DNA from: JAQXGO01 sp045592445
GTDB taxonomy: Bacteria > Bacillota > Clostridia > UMGS1883 > UMGS1540
Length of the DNA: 60,657 bases
Direction of reading: 5' to 3'
Assembly: GCA_045592445.1 (NCBI GenBank)
Contig: JAZNUV010000032.1
Span: 1-60,657, forward strand
In this document: positions 44,403-54,149 of the stretch, one piece after another
Position numbering within the stretch: position 1 is the first letter of the stretch
Layout: each line of letters opens with the position of its first letter
Program-made: the position numbers and the translations under genes
Notes under the pieces: model-generated
The model's database searches: none
Told to the model about the DNA's origin: nothing
The model's input: the letters and a program-made list of their open reading frames with translations, nothing else

Positions 44403-45412
44403 CATGGTATCGGGAAGATGGCAAGAAAAATGACATGGTCATCAGTACGCGTGTACGCCTTGCACGCAATATCAGCGGCTATCCTTTTTTGACAAAGCTC
44501 GGGAAAGAAGACGGCGAGAAAATTATTGACCTTGTATGGGATGCACTCACGCCGATTGCCAAAGATTTTACACTATATAAAATTCAAAAGCTTTCCCCCG
44601 TACGTCAGCAGGCACTTATTGAAAAGCATCTTATAAGCCCTGACCTTACAAACGGCGCATTACCGCGCGCTGCGATTATCAATAAGGATGAAACGGTGTC
44701 CATTATGGTCAATGAGGAGGACCACATTCGGATTCAATGTCTCGCGGCAGGACTTGCGCCTGACGAGGCATGGGAAACTGCAAACCGAATTGACGACTTA
44801 CTTGGCGAACGTCTAGATTTTGCATTCCATGAGAAGTTTGGTTATTTAACAAGTTGCCCAACCAATACGGGTACAGGGCTTCGTATATCTGCAATGGTAC
44901 ATCTGCCTGCAATTTCTGTGTCGGGCGGAATTTCGGGCCTTTTATCGCAGGCGGCAAAATCAGGCATGACGGTACGCGGCCTTTTCGGAGAAGGAAGCGA
45001 CGCACAAGGGAATTTTTATCAGATTTCCAATCAGACGACGCTTGGCTTTTCCGAGGAGGATTTAATTGAACGTTTTCGCAAGGTGCTTGCATCGGTTATG
45101 GAAGTGGAAAACTCTTTGCGGCACAAAATCGCGGATGAGATACCGCCGAAGCTTATCGACCGCATACTGCGCGCGTGGGGAACCATGCAAAATGCGTACA
45201 TGCTGACAGGGCGTGAGCTTATCAATTGCATAAGTGATGTTCGTTTTGGAATAAATTTGGGTATAATAGAAAAGGTACCCTTTAACTTATTGACACGGCT
45301 TATGGTGATTACTATGCCTGCTAACATTTCAGGCACAGCATCCCTGTCGGCAGAACAGCGCGATATAAAACGCGCCGAAATTGTGAAAAAAACCTTAAAG
45401 GAGATGAAATAG
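44399..45412 (+). CDS. mcsB: Protein arginine kinase McsB
   Basis: Phosphorylates arginines on CtsR and damaged proteins, marking them for ClpCP. The 337-residue guanido-kinase-fold protein shows STRVRLARNI at the N-terminus (ATP-binding Args), NEEDHIRIQ with the catalytic Glu region, TSCPTNTGTGLRIS with the catalytic-site Cys and a C-terminal dimer/pArg region. It overlaps mcsA by four bases; clpC follows one base later. Confidence 0.96.
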   Translation: MTWYREDGKKNDMVISTRVRLARNISGYPFLTKLGKEDGEKIIDLVWDALTPIAKDFTLYKIQKLSPVRQQALIEKHLISPDLTNGALPRAAIINKDETVSIMVNEEDHIRIQCLAAGLAPDEAWETANRIDDLLGERLDFAFHEKFGYLTSCPTNTGTGLRISAMVHLPAISVSGGISGLLSQAAKSGMTVRGLFGEGSDAQGNFYQISNQTTLGFSEEDLIERFRKVLASVMEVENSLRHKIADEIPPKLIDRILRAWGTMQNAYMLTGRELINCISDVRFGINLGIIEKVPFNLLTRLMVITMPANISGTASLSAEQRDIKRAEIVKKTLKEMK

Positions 45413-45413
45413 A

Positions 45414-47849
45414 ATGATGAATTTTAATGAACGGTTTACGCCGAAAGCCAAGACGGCGCTTGAAATGGCGCAAGCGGTAGCGGCGGAGCTCGGGCACAAT
45501 TACCTGGGCAGTGAACATATGCTTTTGGGGCTTTTGCGGGAGGGCAGCGGTGTTGCTGCTGATGTACTCCGCGAGGCAGGTGTTACGGAGGAGGATGTCC
45601 AAAAACGGCTGGGCGAAATTATTGATATTTTTCCGGGTAAGGAAGTACAGTTTATGGGCTTTACGCCCCGCAGTAAAAAGATATTGGAGCTGAGCTTTGC
45701 AGAGGCATCCCGTATGGGCAGTCGGTTTATCGGAACAGAACATATTCTGATGGCGATTTTGCGGGAAGGCAGCAATGTGGCACTGAATATTCTGACGGAT
45801 TTAGGCACGCAACCACAGGCTTTATACAATGCGCTTGTGCACGGTGGAACGAATGCCGAAACGCCACACGCTGCATCGGACAGAAAGGGAGACGGAAAAA
45901 CACCGACGCTCGACCAGTTTGGAAGGGATTTGACATCACTTGCCAAAGACGGAAAGTCTGACCCTGTAATTGGCAGGGACAAAGAAATTGAACGCGTAGT
46001 TCAAATTCTTTCCCGCCGTACAAAAAATAATCCGTGCCTGATTGGGGAGCCGGGTGTCGGCAAAACGGCAGTAGCGGAAGGCCTGGCACAACGTATTGTG
46101 CAGGGGAATATCCCTGAAATTCTGAAAAATAAGCGTGTGTTTACTTTGGATTTATCCTCGATGATTGCAGGTGCAAAGTATCGAGGTGAGTTTGAGGAAC
46201 GTCTTAAAAAGGCGATGGAGGAAATTACAAACGCAGGCAATGTAATTTTGTTTATAGATGAGATGCATACGATTATCGGTGCAGGTGCGGCAGAGGGTGC
46301 CATTGATGCATCGAATATTCTGAAACCGTCGTTGGCACGCGGTGAAATGCAGGTAATCGGTGCGACTACCTTGAATGAATATCGCAAATATGTAGAGAAG
46401 GATGCGGCACTCGAACGGCGTTTCCAACCCGTCGTAGTGGGTGAGCCGACAATTGAGGAAACCATTGCCATTTTAGCAGGTATTCGGGATAAATACGAGG
46501 CGCACCACGGCGTGAAAATTACGGATGCGGCACTGGAGGCGGCGGCAAAGCTTTCCGCAAGATATATAACGGATAGATTTTTGCCTGATAAGGCGATTGA
46601 CCTTATGGACGAGGCATCTTCACGTGCACGTCTTTCCGCATTGACGGCGCCCGATACGCTCAAAGAACTTGAAAATGCGTTAGCGAATACCAAGGCAGAA
46701 AAAGAGGACGCGATTGTAAAGCAGGATTTTGAAAAGGCGGCGTCCCTGCGTGACAAAGAAAAGGAACTGGAAGCTGAATTGAAGGAAAAGCGTGACGCTT
46801 GGAATAAAGAAAACGCCATTAAAACTGACGAGGTGGGCGCAGAGGAAATTGCCGCGATTGTTGCGGACTGGACAGGCATCCCCGTAAAACGTTTGGCGGA
46901 GGAGGAAGGGGAACGCTTGCGGAACATGGAGACGCTTTTGCATCGCCGCGTGATTGGGCAAAAGGAAGCTGTCAGCGCGGCGGCACGTGCTATACGCCGC
47001 GGCCGTGTAGGACTGAAAGACCCCAAACGCCCCATCGGTTCCTTTATATTCTTAGGGCCAACGGGCGTCGGCAAAACGGAGCTTTCCAAAGCAATTGCAG
47101 AGGCAATTTTCGGGGATGAGGATGCGATTATCCGCGTTGACATGTCGGAATATATGGAAAAGCATACTGTCTCACGCATGGTTGGATCACCTCCCGGCTA
47201 CGTCGGCTTTGACGAGGGTGGACAGCTTACAGAAAAGGTGCGACGCAAGCCGTATTCCGTTGTTTTATTTGACGAGATTGAAAAAGCGCATCCCGATGTC
47301 TTTAATATTCTTCTGCAAATTTTAGAGGACGGTATTTTGACGGATGCACAAGGTCGGCGTGTGGACTTCAGAAATACCATTATTATCATGACACCAAACG
47401 TCGGCGCACGGCAGATTACCGAGCAAAAACGCCTCGGTTTTGGGAATGCCGAGGAAAAGGCGCGCGAAACGTATGAGGATATTAAAAATAATGTAATGGG
47501 AGAACTAAGACGTGCCTTTCGACCTGAATTTCTAAACCGTATTGACGAAATCATTGTATTCCATCCGCTTGCGGAAACAGAAATCCGCGATATTGCGGGT
47601 CTTATGCTCAAAACGCTGGAAAAGAGGCTTTTGCAAAATAACATTACGGCTACCTTTACTGAGGAAGCAATTTCTGCGCTTGCCAAGGCGGGGTATGACC
47701 CTGTGTATGGAGCAAGACCCTTGCGGCGCGCTATACAGTCCAAAATTGAGGACCTTTTGGCAGAGGAGATGCTCGACGGCAAAATCAGCGAAGGCGACAT
47801 GGTTACGATAGACTATAAAAATGAAACATTCTGTATAGAAAAAAACTAA
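45414..47849 (+). CDS. clpC: ATP-dependent Clp protease ATPase ClpC
   Basis: Unfolds proteins for ClpP, including pArg-marked ones. The 811-residue protein has the repeat N-domain (1-150, with LGSEHMLLGLLREG and IGTEHILMAILREG as the two repeats), AAA1 with Walker A IGEPGVGKTA, a UVR-type middle domain (QDFEKAASLRDKEKELE), AAA2 with GPTGVGKTE and the sensor GARPLRRAIQ. GGAG lies 10 bases before the ATG. clpP is not in the window. Confidence 0.97.
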   Translation: MMNFNERFTPKAKTALEMAQAVAAELGHNYLGSEHMLLGLLREGSGVAADVLREAGVTEEDVQKRLGEIIDIFPGKEVQFMGFTPRSKKILELSFAEASRMGSRFIGTEHILMAILREGSNVALNILTDLGTQPQALYNALVHGGTNAETPHAASDRKGDGKTPTLDQFGRDLTSLAKDGKSDPVIGRDKEIERVVQILSRRTKNNPCLIGEPGVGKTAVAEGLAQRIVQGNIPEILKNKRVFTLDLSSMIAGAKYRGEFEERLKKAMEEITNAGNVILFIDEMHTIIGAGAAEGAIDASNILKPSLARGEMQVIGATTLNEYRKYVEKDAALERRFQPVVVGEPTIEETIAILAGIRDKYEAHHGVKITDAALEAAAKLSARYITDRFLPDKAIDLMDEASSRARLSALTAPDTLKELENALANTKAEKEDAIVKQDFEKAASLRDKEKELEAELKEKRDAWNKENAIKTDEVGAEEIAAIVADWTGIPVKRLAEEEGERLRNMETLLHRRVIGQKEAVSAAARAIRRGRVGLKDPKRPIGSFIFLGPTGVGKTELSKAIAEAIFGDEDAIIRVDMSEYMEKHTVSRMVGSPPGYVGFDEGGQLTEKVRRKPYSVVLFDEIEKAHPDVFNILLQILEDGILTDAQGRRVDFRNTIIIMTPNVGARQITEQKRLGFGNAEEKARETYEDIKNNVMGELRRAFRPEFLNRIDEIIVFHPLAETEIRDIAGLMLKTLEKRLLQNNITATFTEEAISALAKAGYDPVYGARPLRRAIQSKIEDLLAEEMLDGKISEGDMVTIDYKNETFCIEKN

Positions 47850-47852
47850 AGA

Positions 47853-47888
47853 GAAGCCGCGGATTACAAACGATCCGCGGCTTCTTTT
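47853..47888. terminator. Terminator between clpC and the convergent SMP-30 gene
   Basis: 12-base stem GAAGCCGCGGAT/ATCCGCGGCTTC, 8-base loop, TTTT. It touches the stop of the minus-strand gene. Confidence 0.88.
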
Positions 47889-48753
47889 ATAGTGAAAAAC
47901 GATATTCTGTAGAACCTTGTGCAATATTTTCAATCATAAAAATGCCACCGTCGTGTGCATGCGCTGTACGGCTTTCCGATGCAGTCGTAACAAATATTGT
48001 GTCACACGTTGGGCCGCCAAAACATAGGCTGGTCAGTCTGTATGCAGGGAAGAAATATTCCTGTATCAGTGTACCTGCCGCATTATAGCATAAAAGCGGT
48101 TTGCCCGGTCTGCAATTTGCAACCCATAGGTTGCCGTCCTTATCCGTAGCGATGCCGTCAGGGAAACAATTTGCTGCAAAAACGGAACGATTTTTTATTT
48201 CACCCGTGGTGGGATCATAGTCATATTGATATATTTTATCCTCATCCGTGACTGCAAAATACATCTTTTTATGATCGGGTGAAAAACGAATACCGTTTGG
48301 CGTATCGCCGACAGAATCTTCTAGGCACAAAAAATTTCCGTCGGGGTCCAGTCGCCACAAGGAACCGTGTTTGCCTCTTTTTTCCGCATCAAAAAAGTTG
48401 TCGGCAAGCATGCCGCAAAAGATGCGATTTTTCGAATCAACCATGCAGTCATTGAATAAGCTTTTTTTACAATCCTTATAAAGCACCGGACTTTGATAAG
48501 GCGCCCATTCCCATATTTTCCCTTCATCTGCAAAAAGCAAAAAGGTGTCACGGCTTGTCAAAATGATACTGCCGATTGGTCCGATTTGCAACGGAAAGCA
48601 TTCATATTCCCCGGGCGGCGAATGGTATGTTTTTCGGTAAATTTCGCCCGAAAATCCACGCCAGTAAAGCATTTGGTCTTTTGCATTCCATATGGGAGAT
48701 TCCGAAAGTTCGCAATGGCAATCTGCAAAAAGCTTTATTTTCTTTGCGTCCAT
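47887..48753 (-). CDS. SMP-30/gluconolactonase-family lactonase
   Basis: A 288-residue six-bladed beta-propeller of the SMP-30/LRE type, which hydrolyses sugar lactones with a divalent metal. Likely metal ligands are the Glu in SESPIW (residue about 18), the Asn in DTPNGIRFS and the Asp in CFPDGIATD. The gene lies 4 bases after the glycyl radical enzyme on the same strand, so both are one unit. No signal peptide. The lactone substrate is unknown; with a rhamnosidase nearby, a deoxysugar lactone is plausible. Confidence 0.88.
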   Translation of the reverse strand: MDAKKIKLFADCHCELSESPIWNAKDQMLYWRGFSGEIYRKTYHSPPGEYECFPLQIGPIGSIILTSRDTFLLFADEGKIWEWAPYQSPVLYKDCKKSLFNDCMVDSKNRIFCGMLADNFFDAEKRGKHGSLWRLDPDGNFLCLEDSVGDTPNGIRFSPDHKKMYFAVTDEDKIYQYDYDPTTGEIKNRSVFAANCFPDGIATDKDGNLWVANCRPGKPLLCYNAAGTLIQEYFFPAYRLTSLCFGGPTCDTIFVTTASESRTAHAHDGGIFMIENIAQGSTEYRFSL

Positions 48754-48757
48754 TATT

Positions 48758-50929
48758 TTATACCTCCAATGCGGATGATGCGATAAATGCGTTTTGTTCC
48801 TCGCGGCTTAAATTAACAAAATACACATTCCAACCGCAAAGGCGTATTTGTAAATTTTGATATTTTTCGGGATGGATCTGCGCTTTTAAAAGTGTTTCGC
48901 GATCAAGAACATTAAAATGGATTGCAAAGCCGCCTTGATGCATATAGGTATCCAGAAGCCCGCGAAACGCCATCATGCCATCTTGCCCTTTTACGGAAGA
49001 AGCATGCAGAATGATATCCGCAACTGTGCCGTCAGGAATCTTCTTGGTATCAAATTTCAGCATAGACTTAAGAAGGGCAGTTACACCTTCTTTATCCTGC
49101 CCGACAGAGGCGGTGATATTTTTGGAAAACGGTTCGTAATCTCTTCTGCCGTCAGGCGTAGCACCTGTTGCTTTCCCCATCCACATACGCCAATCAACGG
49201 AGAACAAGCCGCAACGGAATACGCCGCCGCGTCCGTTTTTTGTTCCGTTAATTAAATCTGCAAAGCAATTGAAAAGTGTGGCAGCGATGTCATCTACTTC
49301 GTTTTGATTATTTCCGTATTTCGGGACAGATTTTTCACAGTACTGTCGGAGACTTTCAAAGCCTGCCCAATTTTTTTGCAGACATTCTTTAAACTCTGTA
49401 AAGGAAATCCGTTTTTCATCAAATACTACTTGTTTGACTGCCATTACACTATCCGCAAGCGTGGCAATTCCGGCACCAACAATTGAGGTATTATTATATT
49501 TTGCGCCGCCTGCATAAAGGTCAAGACCATTTTTAACGCTGTTTTCATAGGTCGCGGAAATGACGGGAGCAGGGCAGATATCGGGATATAATGGCTCGTG
49601 CGAGGCAATAATGTCCATGCAGGATTCCGTGATAAAGGTAAGCTGTGTTTTAACGGCGGCAAAAAAGTCGGAAAACGTAGAAAAATCAGCACCTGTTTTC
49701 GGACCGACCTGTAGATTCGCTAAAGGGTCGTAGCCATTATAAAGGGCAAGTGTGACCGCTTTGACAAGATTAACCATTCCGCCGCAGGTGGAGGGGATTT
49801 CTGTACCTTCCGCGCCCGGTTCATAGCATCCGTATATAATCACTTTTTTTGCATCCTCATGGCTGATGCCAATTTTTTCTAATGCGGTGGATGCAATATC
49901 AACATTGATAAAAACAAAACTATTCTTCCCACTTCGTATCATATCCAAAATAAAATCTAAAACATCCTTACGGATATTGTCATGGTAGAGGACATGCATC
50001 TTAGGGTCGTAAATATCAAGTAAACGGTACTCTTCTAATAATAGCATCGTATAATCGTTTGTGGCATCCTGCCCATTTTCATCTTTGCCACAAATATAGA
50101 AGGGCGTATTTGCCGTGACCTGCATAGCATTGATTTTCCACAAGAAATCCCGAGTCAGCTCGCGTAGCTGACTTTCCGTAAAAGCACCGCTTTTAAGGTC
50201 TGCCCGGTAAAAAGGAAAGTACATTCTATCCAGTCCACCAAGCGAACGAACAATTGTGCAATCCAGGTCTTTTTGAATGGTATAAAAAAGAAGGGTAAGT
50301 TGCATGGCCTGAGCAAGCGTTTTTGGTGCAGAAACCATGAGGCTGCGCAGATTGTCTGCCATAAATTGCATCTTTTTGCTGTTTTTTCTTTGTGCACAAT
50401 TCGCCATGCGTTCAAATAAAACCAAGATGGCTTCATACACACGAATGGAGCAATCATAAAAGGCGAGCTTTTCAGGAGAATCTGCATTTTCAGCGCGGTA
50501 TGCCTGTAAACGGCGGAGTATCCCGGGGATGCCGTTTTTTAGAACAAAATTCCAATCAGGGGCAATATGCCCGAAATCCATACCGCTACGAAATGTTTTT
50601 GTCGTTTCTGCATTTTTGGCAAGTGTATCATAGCCTATACGGAGCTTTGACAGATTGTTGCTCACGCATATGCTGATATAATCGGACAAGATATCCTGGT
50701 GCTCGATTTTATCTGCAAAAAATTCATCCTCAGCAATATCGATTCGTGCGTTTTGCAGGAGATATACAATGGCATCTGTTTTTTTCTCGTAGACTGTATA
50801 GGTGTCGTTCTCGAAAATATTCTTAAAAATATGTTCCTTCACCGCGGATGCTTCCATTCCGTCCGTAAAGTGATTTTCCTGGTATTGTTTCGATAAGCGT
50901 TCTTTTGCTTCGCTAAAACGTCCCCACAT
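48758..50929 (-). CDS. Divergent glycyl radical enzyme
   Basis: A 723-residue member of the pyruvate formate-lyase/diol dehydratase superfamily, shorter than most (about 760-850). The active-site Cys is in YGCYEPG (Cys368), with Glu370 two residues on, as in dehydratase-type enzymes (GCVEP). The C-terminus holds ATPDGRRDYEPFS and the glycyl radical loop RLCGWNVYFVNLS (Gly699), a variant of RVxGY. These residues suggest a working radical dehydratase or lyase rather than PFL, which uses a Cys-Cys pair. No radical-SAM activase is in the window. Its gene diverges from araC under a near-consensus promoter and is coupled to a lactonase. Substrate unknown. Confidence 0.88.
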   Translation of the reverse strand: MWGRFSEAKERLSKQYQENHFTDGMEASAVKEHIFKNIFENDTYTVYEKKTDAIVYLLQNARIDIAEDEFFADKIEHQDILSDYISICVSNNLSKLRIGYDTLAKNAETTKTFRSGMDFGHIAPDWNFVLKNGIPGILRRLQAYRAENADSPEKLAFYDCSIRVYEAILVLFERMANCAQRKNSKKMQFMADNLRSLMVSAPKTLAQAMQLTLLFYTIQKDLDCTIVRSLGGLDRMYFPFYRADLKSGAFTESQLRELTRDFLWKINAMQVTANTPFYICGKDENGQDATNDYTMLLLEEYRLLDIYDPKMHVLYHDNIRKDVLDFILDMIRSGKNSFVFINVDIASTALEKIGISHEDAKKVIIYGCYEPGAEGTEIPSTCGGMVNLVKAVTLALYNGYDPLANLQVGPKTGADFSTFSDFFAAVKTQLTFITESCMDIIASHEPLYPDICPAPVISATYENSVKNGLDLYAGGAKYNNTSIVGAGIATLADSVMAVKQVVFDEKRISFTEFKECLQKNWAGFESLRQYCEKSVPKYGNNQNEVDDIAATLFNCFADLINGTKNGRGGVFRCGLFSVDWRMWMGKATGATPDGRRDYEPFSKNITASVGQDKEGVTALLKSMLKFDTKKIPDGTVADIILHASSVKGQDGMMAFRGLLDTYMHQGGFAIHFNVLDRETLLKAQIHPEKYQNLQIRLCGWNVYFVNLSREEQNAFIASSALEV

Positions 50930-50961
50930 TACGATTCCTCCTAAATTGTATTCTTAATTTC

Positions 50962-50990
50962 AGTATAGGCAGAGCGTTGAGAAATGTCAA
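50962..50990 (-). promoter_or_regulatory. Promoter of the glycyl radical enzyme-lactonase unit
   Basis: On the minus strand, -35 TTGACA (50990-50985), 17-base spacer, -10 TATACT (50967-50962). Confidence 0.85.
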
Positions 50991-51037
50991 TATAATAAAA
51001 GCACAAATATTACTTTTCGAACATTGTTTTAAAACTA

Positions 51038-51066
51038 TTGCATAATAAAAATACGTATGATATAAT
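51038..51066 (+). promoter_or_regulatory. Promoter of the AraC regulator
   Basis: Weak -35 TTGCAT (51038-51043), 17-base spacer, extended -10 TGa-TATAAT (51058-51066). Confidence 0.65.
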
Positions 51067-51081
51067 GAAAATGGTGATAGT

Positions 51082-51861
51082 ATGAAAATTTTCGAACGTG
51101 AACTGACAATCAGCGAAATTGTAAATATCAGAAAAGGTGCAACGCCCATTTCATATACTGTATGCGAGTCGAGGCGAAGTGATTGCTTCTTCTATGTAAC
51201 GGCGGGGAGCGCGGACTACACATTCGGGGACAAGGTTGTAACGGTGGAAAAAGGCAATGTGGTATTCCTTGCTCATAAAAGTAAATATGACATTTCGGTC
51301 AAAACATCCGATTACAGTTATATCTATATTGATTTCTTTTTTACGAAGAGTGACAATACAAGCCTTGAAAATCAAGTTTTTTCCAATGCGGAACTTCATG
51401 TTTTGGAAACAGCCTTTACAAAACTGAATCACCTTTGGAATATTGGAAATTTTGCAGACAAAATCCTTTGTCGCTCGATTTTATATCGAATTTATGCAGA
51501 GGTGACCAAATGTGCTTTGTATAGCTACGTGTCATCCGAAAAACGAGAGACACTAAAGGCTTCAGTTGACATGATGACGGAAAGATACAGTGATGCAAGT
51601 TTTTCTGTCATGGAATTAAGCGGTATATGTAATATGAGTCAGGTGCATTTCCGACGGATTTTCAAGCAGATTTACCACATGTCACCCATACAGTTTTTGA
51701 CGATGTTACGCATTGAAAAGGCGAAGGAATTATTAGGAGCAACCAAAATGCCGATTCACCAGGTTTCCGAAAAATGCGGGTTCGCCTCCGCATATTATTT
51801 TTCAAAAAGATTTAAAGAAAATACGGGGATGCGCCCGGGGGAATATCGGAGCATGAAATAG
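51082..51861 (+). CDS. AraC-family transcriptional regulator
   Basis: A 259-residue activator with an N-terminal cupin-like sensing domain (about 1-130) and the double HTH at the C-terminus (about 160-259): FSVMELSGICNMSQVHFRRI, then IHQVSEKCGFASAYYFSKRF and the family end NTGMRPGEYR. It diverges from the glycyl radical enzyme and is followed 17 bases later by the rhamnosidase gene, so it likely controls both in response to a sugar. Start ATG at 51082 has only a weak GGTGAT site. Confidence 0.93.
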   Translation: MKIFERELTISEIVNIRKGATPISYTVCESRRSDCFFYVTAGSADYTFGDKVVTVEKGNVVFLAHKSKYDISVKTSDYSYIYIDFFFTKSDNTSLENQVFSNAELHVLETAFTKLNHLWNIGNFADKILCRSILYRIYAEVTKCALYSYVSSEKRETLKASVDMMTERYSDASFSVMELSGICNMSQVHFRRIFKQIYHMSPIQFLTMLRIEKAKELLGATKMPIHQVSEKCGFASAYYFSKRFKENTGMRPGEYRSMK

Positions 51862-51878
51862 AATAGGGGAGTTAGAAA

Positions 51879-54137
51879 ATGAATATTTTACCGAATTTTA
51901 TTGCGGCGGGGACTGTGCCGTGCAGTGAAGAAAACCATGTCAACGCGCCTTACCTAAGAAAAAGCTTTTGCTTGCCGACAGTTCCTTTGGCGGCAGAAAT
52001 ACAAATCTGCGGACTCGGGTTTTACGAATTATACATAAACGGTACAAATATTACAAAAGGCGCACTTGCGCCGTATATCAGTAATCCCGATGATTTTTGT
52101 TGCTATGATACTTATGATTTAAAATCGTATCTTCGTGCGGGAGAAAATGTAATCGGTATTTTGCTCGGGAACGGCATGCAAAATCCATTTGGCGGGTTTG
52201 TGTGGGATTTTGACAAGGCAAAGTGGCGTGGTGTACCGCGCGTGGCATTGGCTTTTGAAGCGCAAACAGAAAAAGGGACTGTGGCATTTGGGGCGGATAC
52301 AAGCTTTAAGACCGCTCCGTCACCGATTACCTTTGACGAATATCGCTTGGGCACATTTTATGACGCGAATTTGGAACAACGAGGCTGGAGTGAGCCCGGA
52401 TTTGATGACCGTGCATGGGAAAATGCGATATCGGTTGAAAGACCGCGCGGAGAGTTAATACCCTGTAAGGCAGAGCCGATTCGTGTGCAGGCGGAAGTAA
52501 AGCCTTTGCGTATTTTTCCTGACAAAAACGGGTACACCTATGATTTTGGCATGAATATTGCAGGCGTATGCAGGCTTAAAATTAAAGGAGAAAAGGGGCA
52601 GACTATACGCCTGAACCACGCGGAGTGGATGTGTGACGGAAGCTTTGATAAAACAAATATTATCAGCGACTTCTCTAAAATAGATTTTTTAAATGAACAT
52701 GGTCAAGTGGACAGATACATCTGTAAGGGCGAAGGAGTGGAAACCTTTGTGCCTCCCTTTACGTATCATGGATTCCAACAGGTATATGTGGAAGGGTTAA
52801 AACCGGAACAGGCAACGGAGGATTTATTGACTTGTCTGATCATGAATTCCGATTTAAAGGAAAGAGGAGGATTTTCTTGTTCTGACGAAATACTGAATAC
52901 CCTGCAGATTTATGCAAGAAGAAGTGATTTATCTAACTTTTATTATTTTCCAACTGATTGCCCGCATCGTGAGAAAAACGGGTGGACGGGCGACATTTCT
53001 GCGTCTTGCGAGCATATGCTTCTGAATTTAACCGCCGAAAACAGCCTTCGCGAATGGCTTAGAAGTATGCGGAAGGCACAGGCGGAAAACGGCGCACTTC
53101 CGGGGATTGTACCAACAGCCGGTTGGGGATTTGAGTGGGGAAATGGTCCTTTGTGGGATAGCGCATGCGTGTATGTCCCCTACTACATTTATAAATACAC
53201 AGGGGACAAGGAGGTTTTGGTCGAGAATGCGGATATGATTTTCCGATATTTGAATTATATTACAACCCGTCGCGGCGAAAACGGACTCATTGCAATCGGA
53301 CTTGGCGATTGGATGCAACCACGTCGCCCTGCGAACCAATACACAACGCCCCTGGCATTTACGGACACGGCAACCATTATGGATATGTGCAGGAAAGCGA
53401 GCTTTATTTTTGAAAAAATCGGAAGGCCTCTGCAAAAAACATTTTCGGACACACTTTATAAACAGCTCCGCCAATGCATACGCGAAGAGCTTGTTGACCT
53501 AAATACGATGACCGTAGAAGGCGCAACACAAACGGGGCAGACAATTGCTATCGCGTTTGATATTTTCGAGGAAAATGAAAAAGAACGTGCCTTTGCGGTA
53601 CTGGAAGAAATGATTGCAAGGGATCATGAGTTCATAGATACGGGAATTTTGGGCATACGCTATATTTTCCACATTTTAGGGGCGTATGGACGTGCGGATT
53701 TAGCATATAAAATGATTACGAGACCTGAATTTCCGTCATACGGCTATTGGCTACAGTGCGGTGCAACTTCGCTTTGGGAGGATTTTCAGAGCGAGGATGT
53801 CAAAAATGGATCGAAAAATCATCATTATTTCGGAGATATCAGCCATTGGTTTATCGGGGATTTGGCGGGTATAAAAATAAACCCGACCTGTAACAATGTA
53901 GATGAAGTGGAGATATCACCACACTTTATTGATGCACTTTCTCATGCAGAGGGATTTTTTAATACAAAGCACGGAAAAATTGAATCAGCGTGGCATCGGG
54001 ATGGGGATTCGGTTATGCTGACTGTTTCAGCCCCGACGCAAATTGTGGGCAAAATATGCCTTGCTGAAGGATATCGTTTTGAAGACGGTACAATAGAAAA
54101 AATACTCAAAAGCGGTGTATATAAAGCGATAAAATAA
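51879..54137 (+). CDS. Glycoside hydrolase family 78 alpha-L-rhamnosidase
   Basis: Releases L-rhamnose from rhamnosides by inversion. The 752-residue protein has an N-terminal beta-sandwich (about 30-200, ending FDDRAWENA), a second beta domain, and an (alpha/alpha)6 catalytic domain with the family motif DCPHREKNGWTGD (360-372; Asp and Glu acid region) and ATSLWEDF (Glu634 candidate base). There is no signal peptide, so it acts inside the cell on imported small rhamnosides. GGGGAG precedes the ATG. It lies in the island with the AraC regulator, lactonase and glycyl radical enzyme. Confidence 0.93.
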   Translation: MNILPNFIAAGTVPCSEENHVNAPYLRKSFCLPTVPLAAEIQICGLGFYELYINGTNITKGALAPYISNPDDFCCYDTYDLKSYLRAGENVIGILLGNGMQNPFGGFVWDFDKAKWRGVPRVALAFEAQTEKGTVAFGADTSFKTAPSPITFDEYRLGTFYDANLEQRGWSEPGFDDRAWENAISVERPRGELIPCKAEPIRVQAEVKPLRIFPDKNGYTYDFGMNIAGVCRLKIKGEKGQTIRLNHAEWMCDGSFDKTNIISDFSKIDFLNEHGQVDRYICKGEGVETFVPPFTYHGFQQVYVEGLKPEQATEDLLTCLIMNSDLKERGGFSCSDEILNTLQIYARRSDLSNFYYFPTDCPHREKNGWTGDISASCEHMLLNLTAENSLREWLRSMRKAQAENGALPGIVPTAGWGFEWGNGPLWDSACVYVPYYIYKYTGDKEVLVENADMIFRYLNYITTRRGENGLIAIGLGDWMQPRRPANQYTTPLAFTDTATIMDMCRKASFIFEKIGRPLQKTFSDTLYKQLRQCIREELVDLNTMTVEGATQTGQTIAIAFDIFEENEKERAFAVLEEMIARDHEFIDTGILGIRYIFHILGAYGRADLAYKMITRPEFPSYGYWLQCGATSLWEDFQSEDVKNGSKNHHYFGDISHWFIGDLAGIKINPTCNNVDEVEISPHFIDALSHAEGFFNTKHGKIESAWHRDGDSVMLTVSAPTQIVGKICLAEGYRFEDGTIEKILKSGVYKAIK

Positions 54138-54149
54138 AGGAGTTTAGAA

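Noticed and set aside
46001..47179. Long open frame (392 codons) on the minus strand inside clpC
   Set aside because: It is antisense to the AAA domains of clpC, is unnaturally rich in Ser/Ala/Pro, has no ribosome binding site and resembles no protein.
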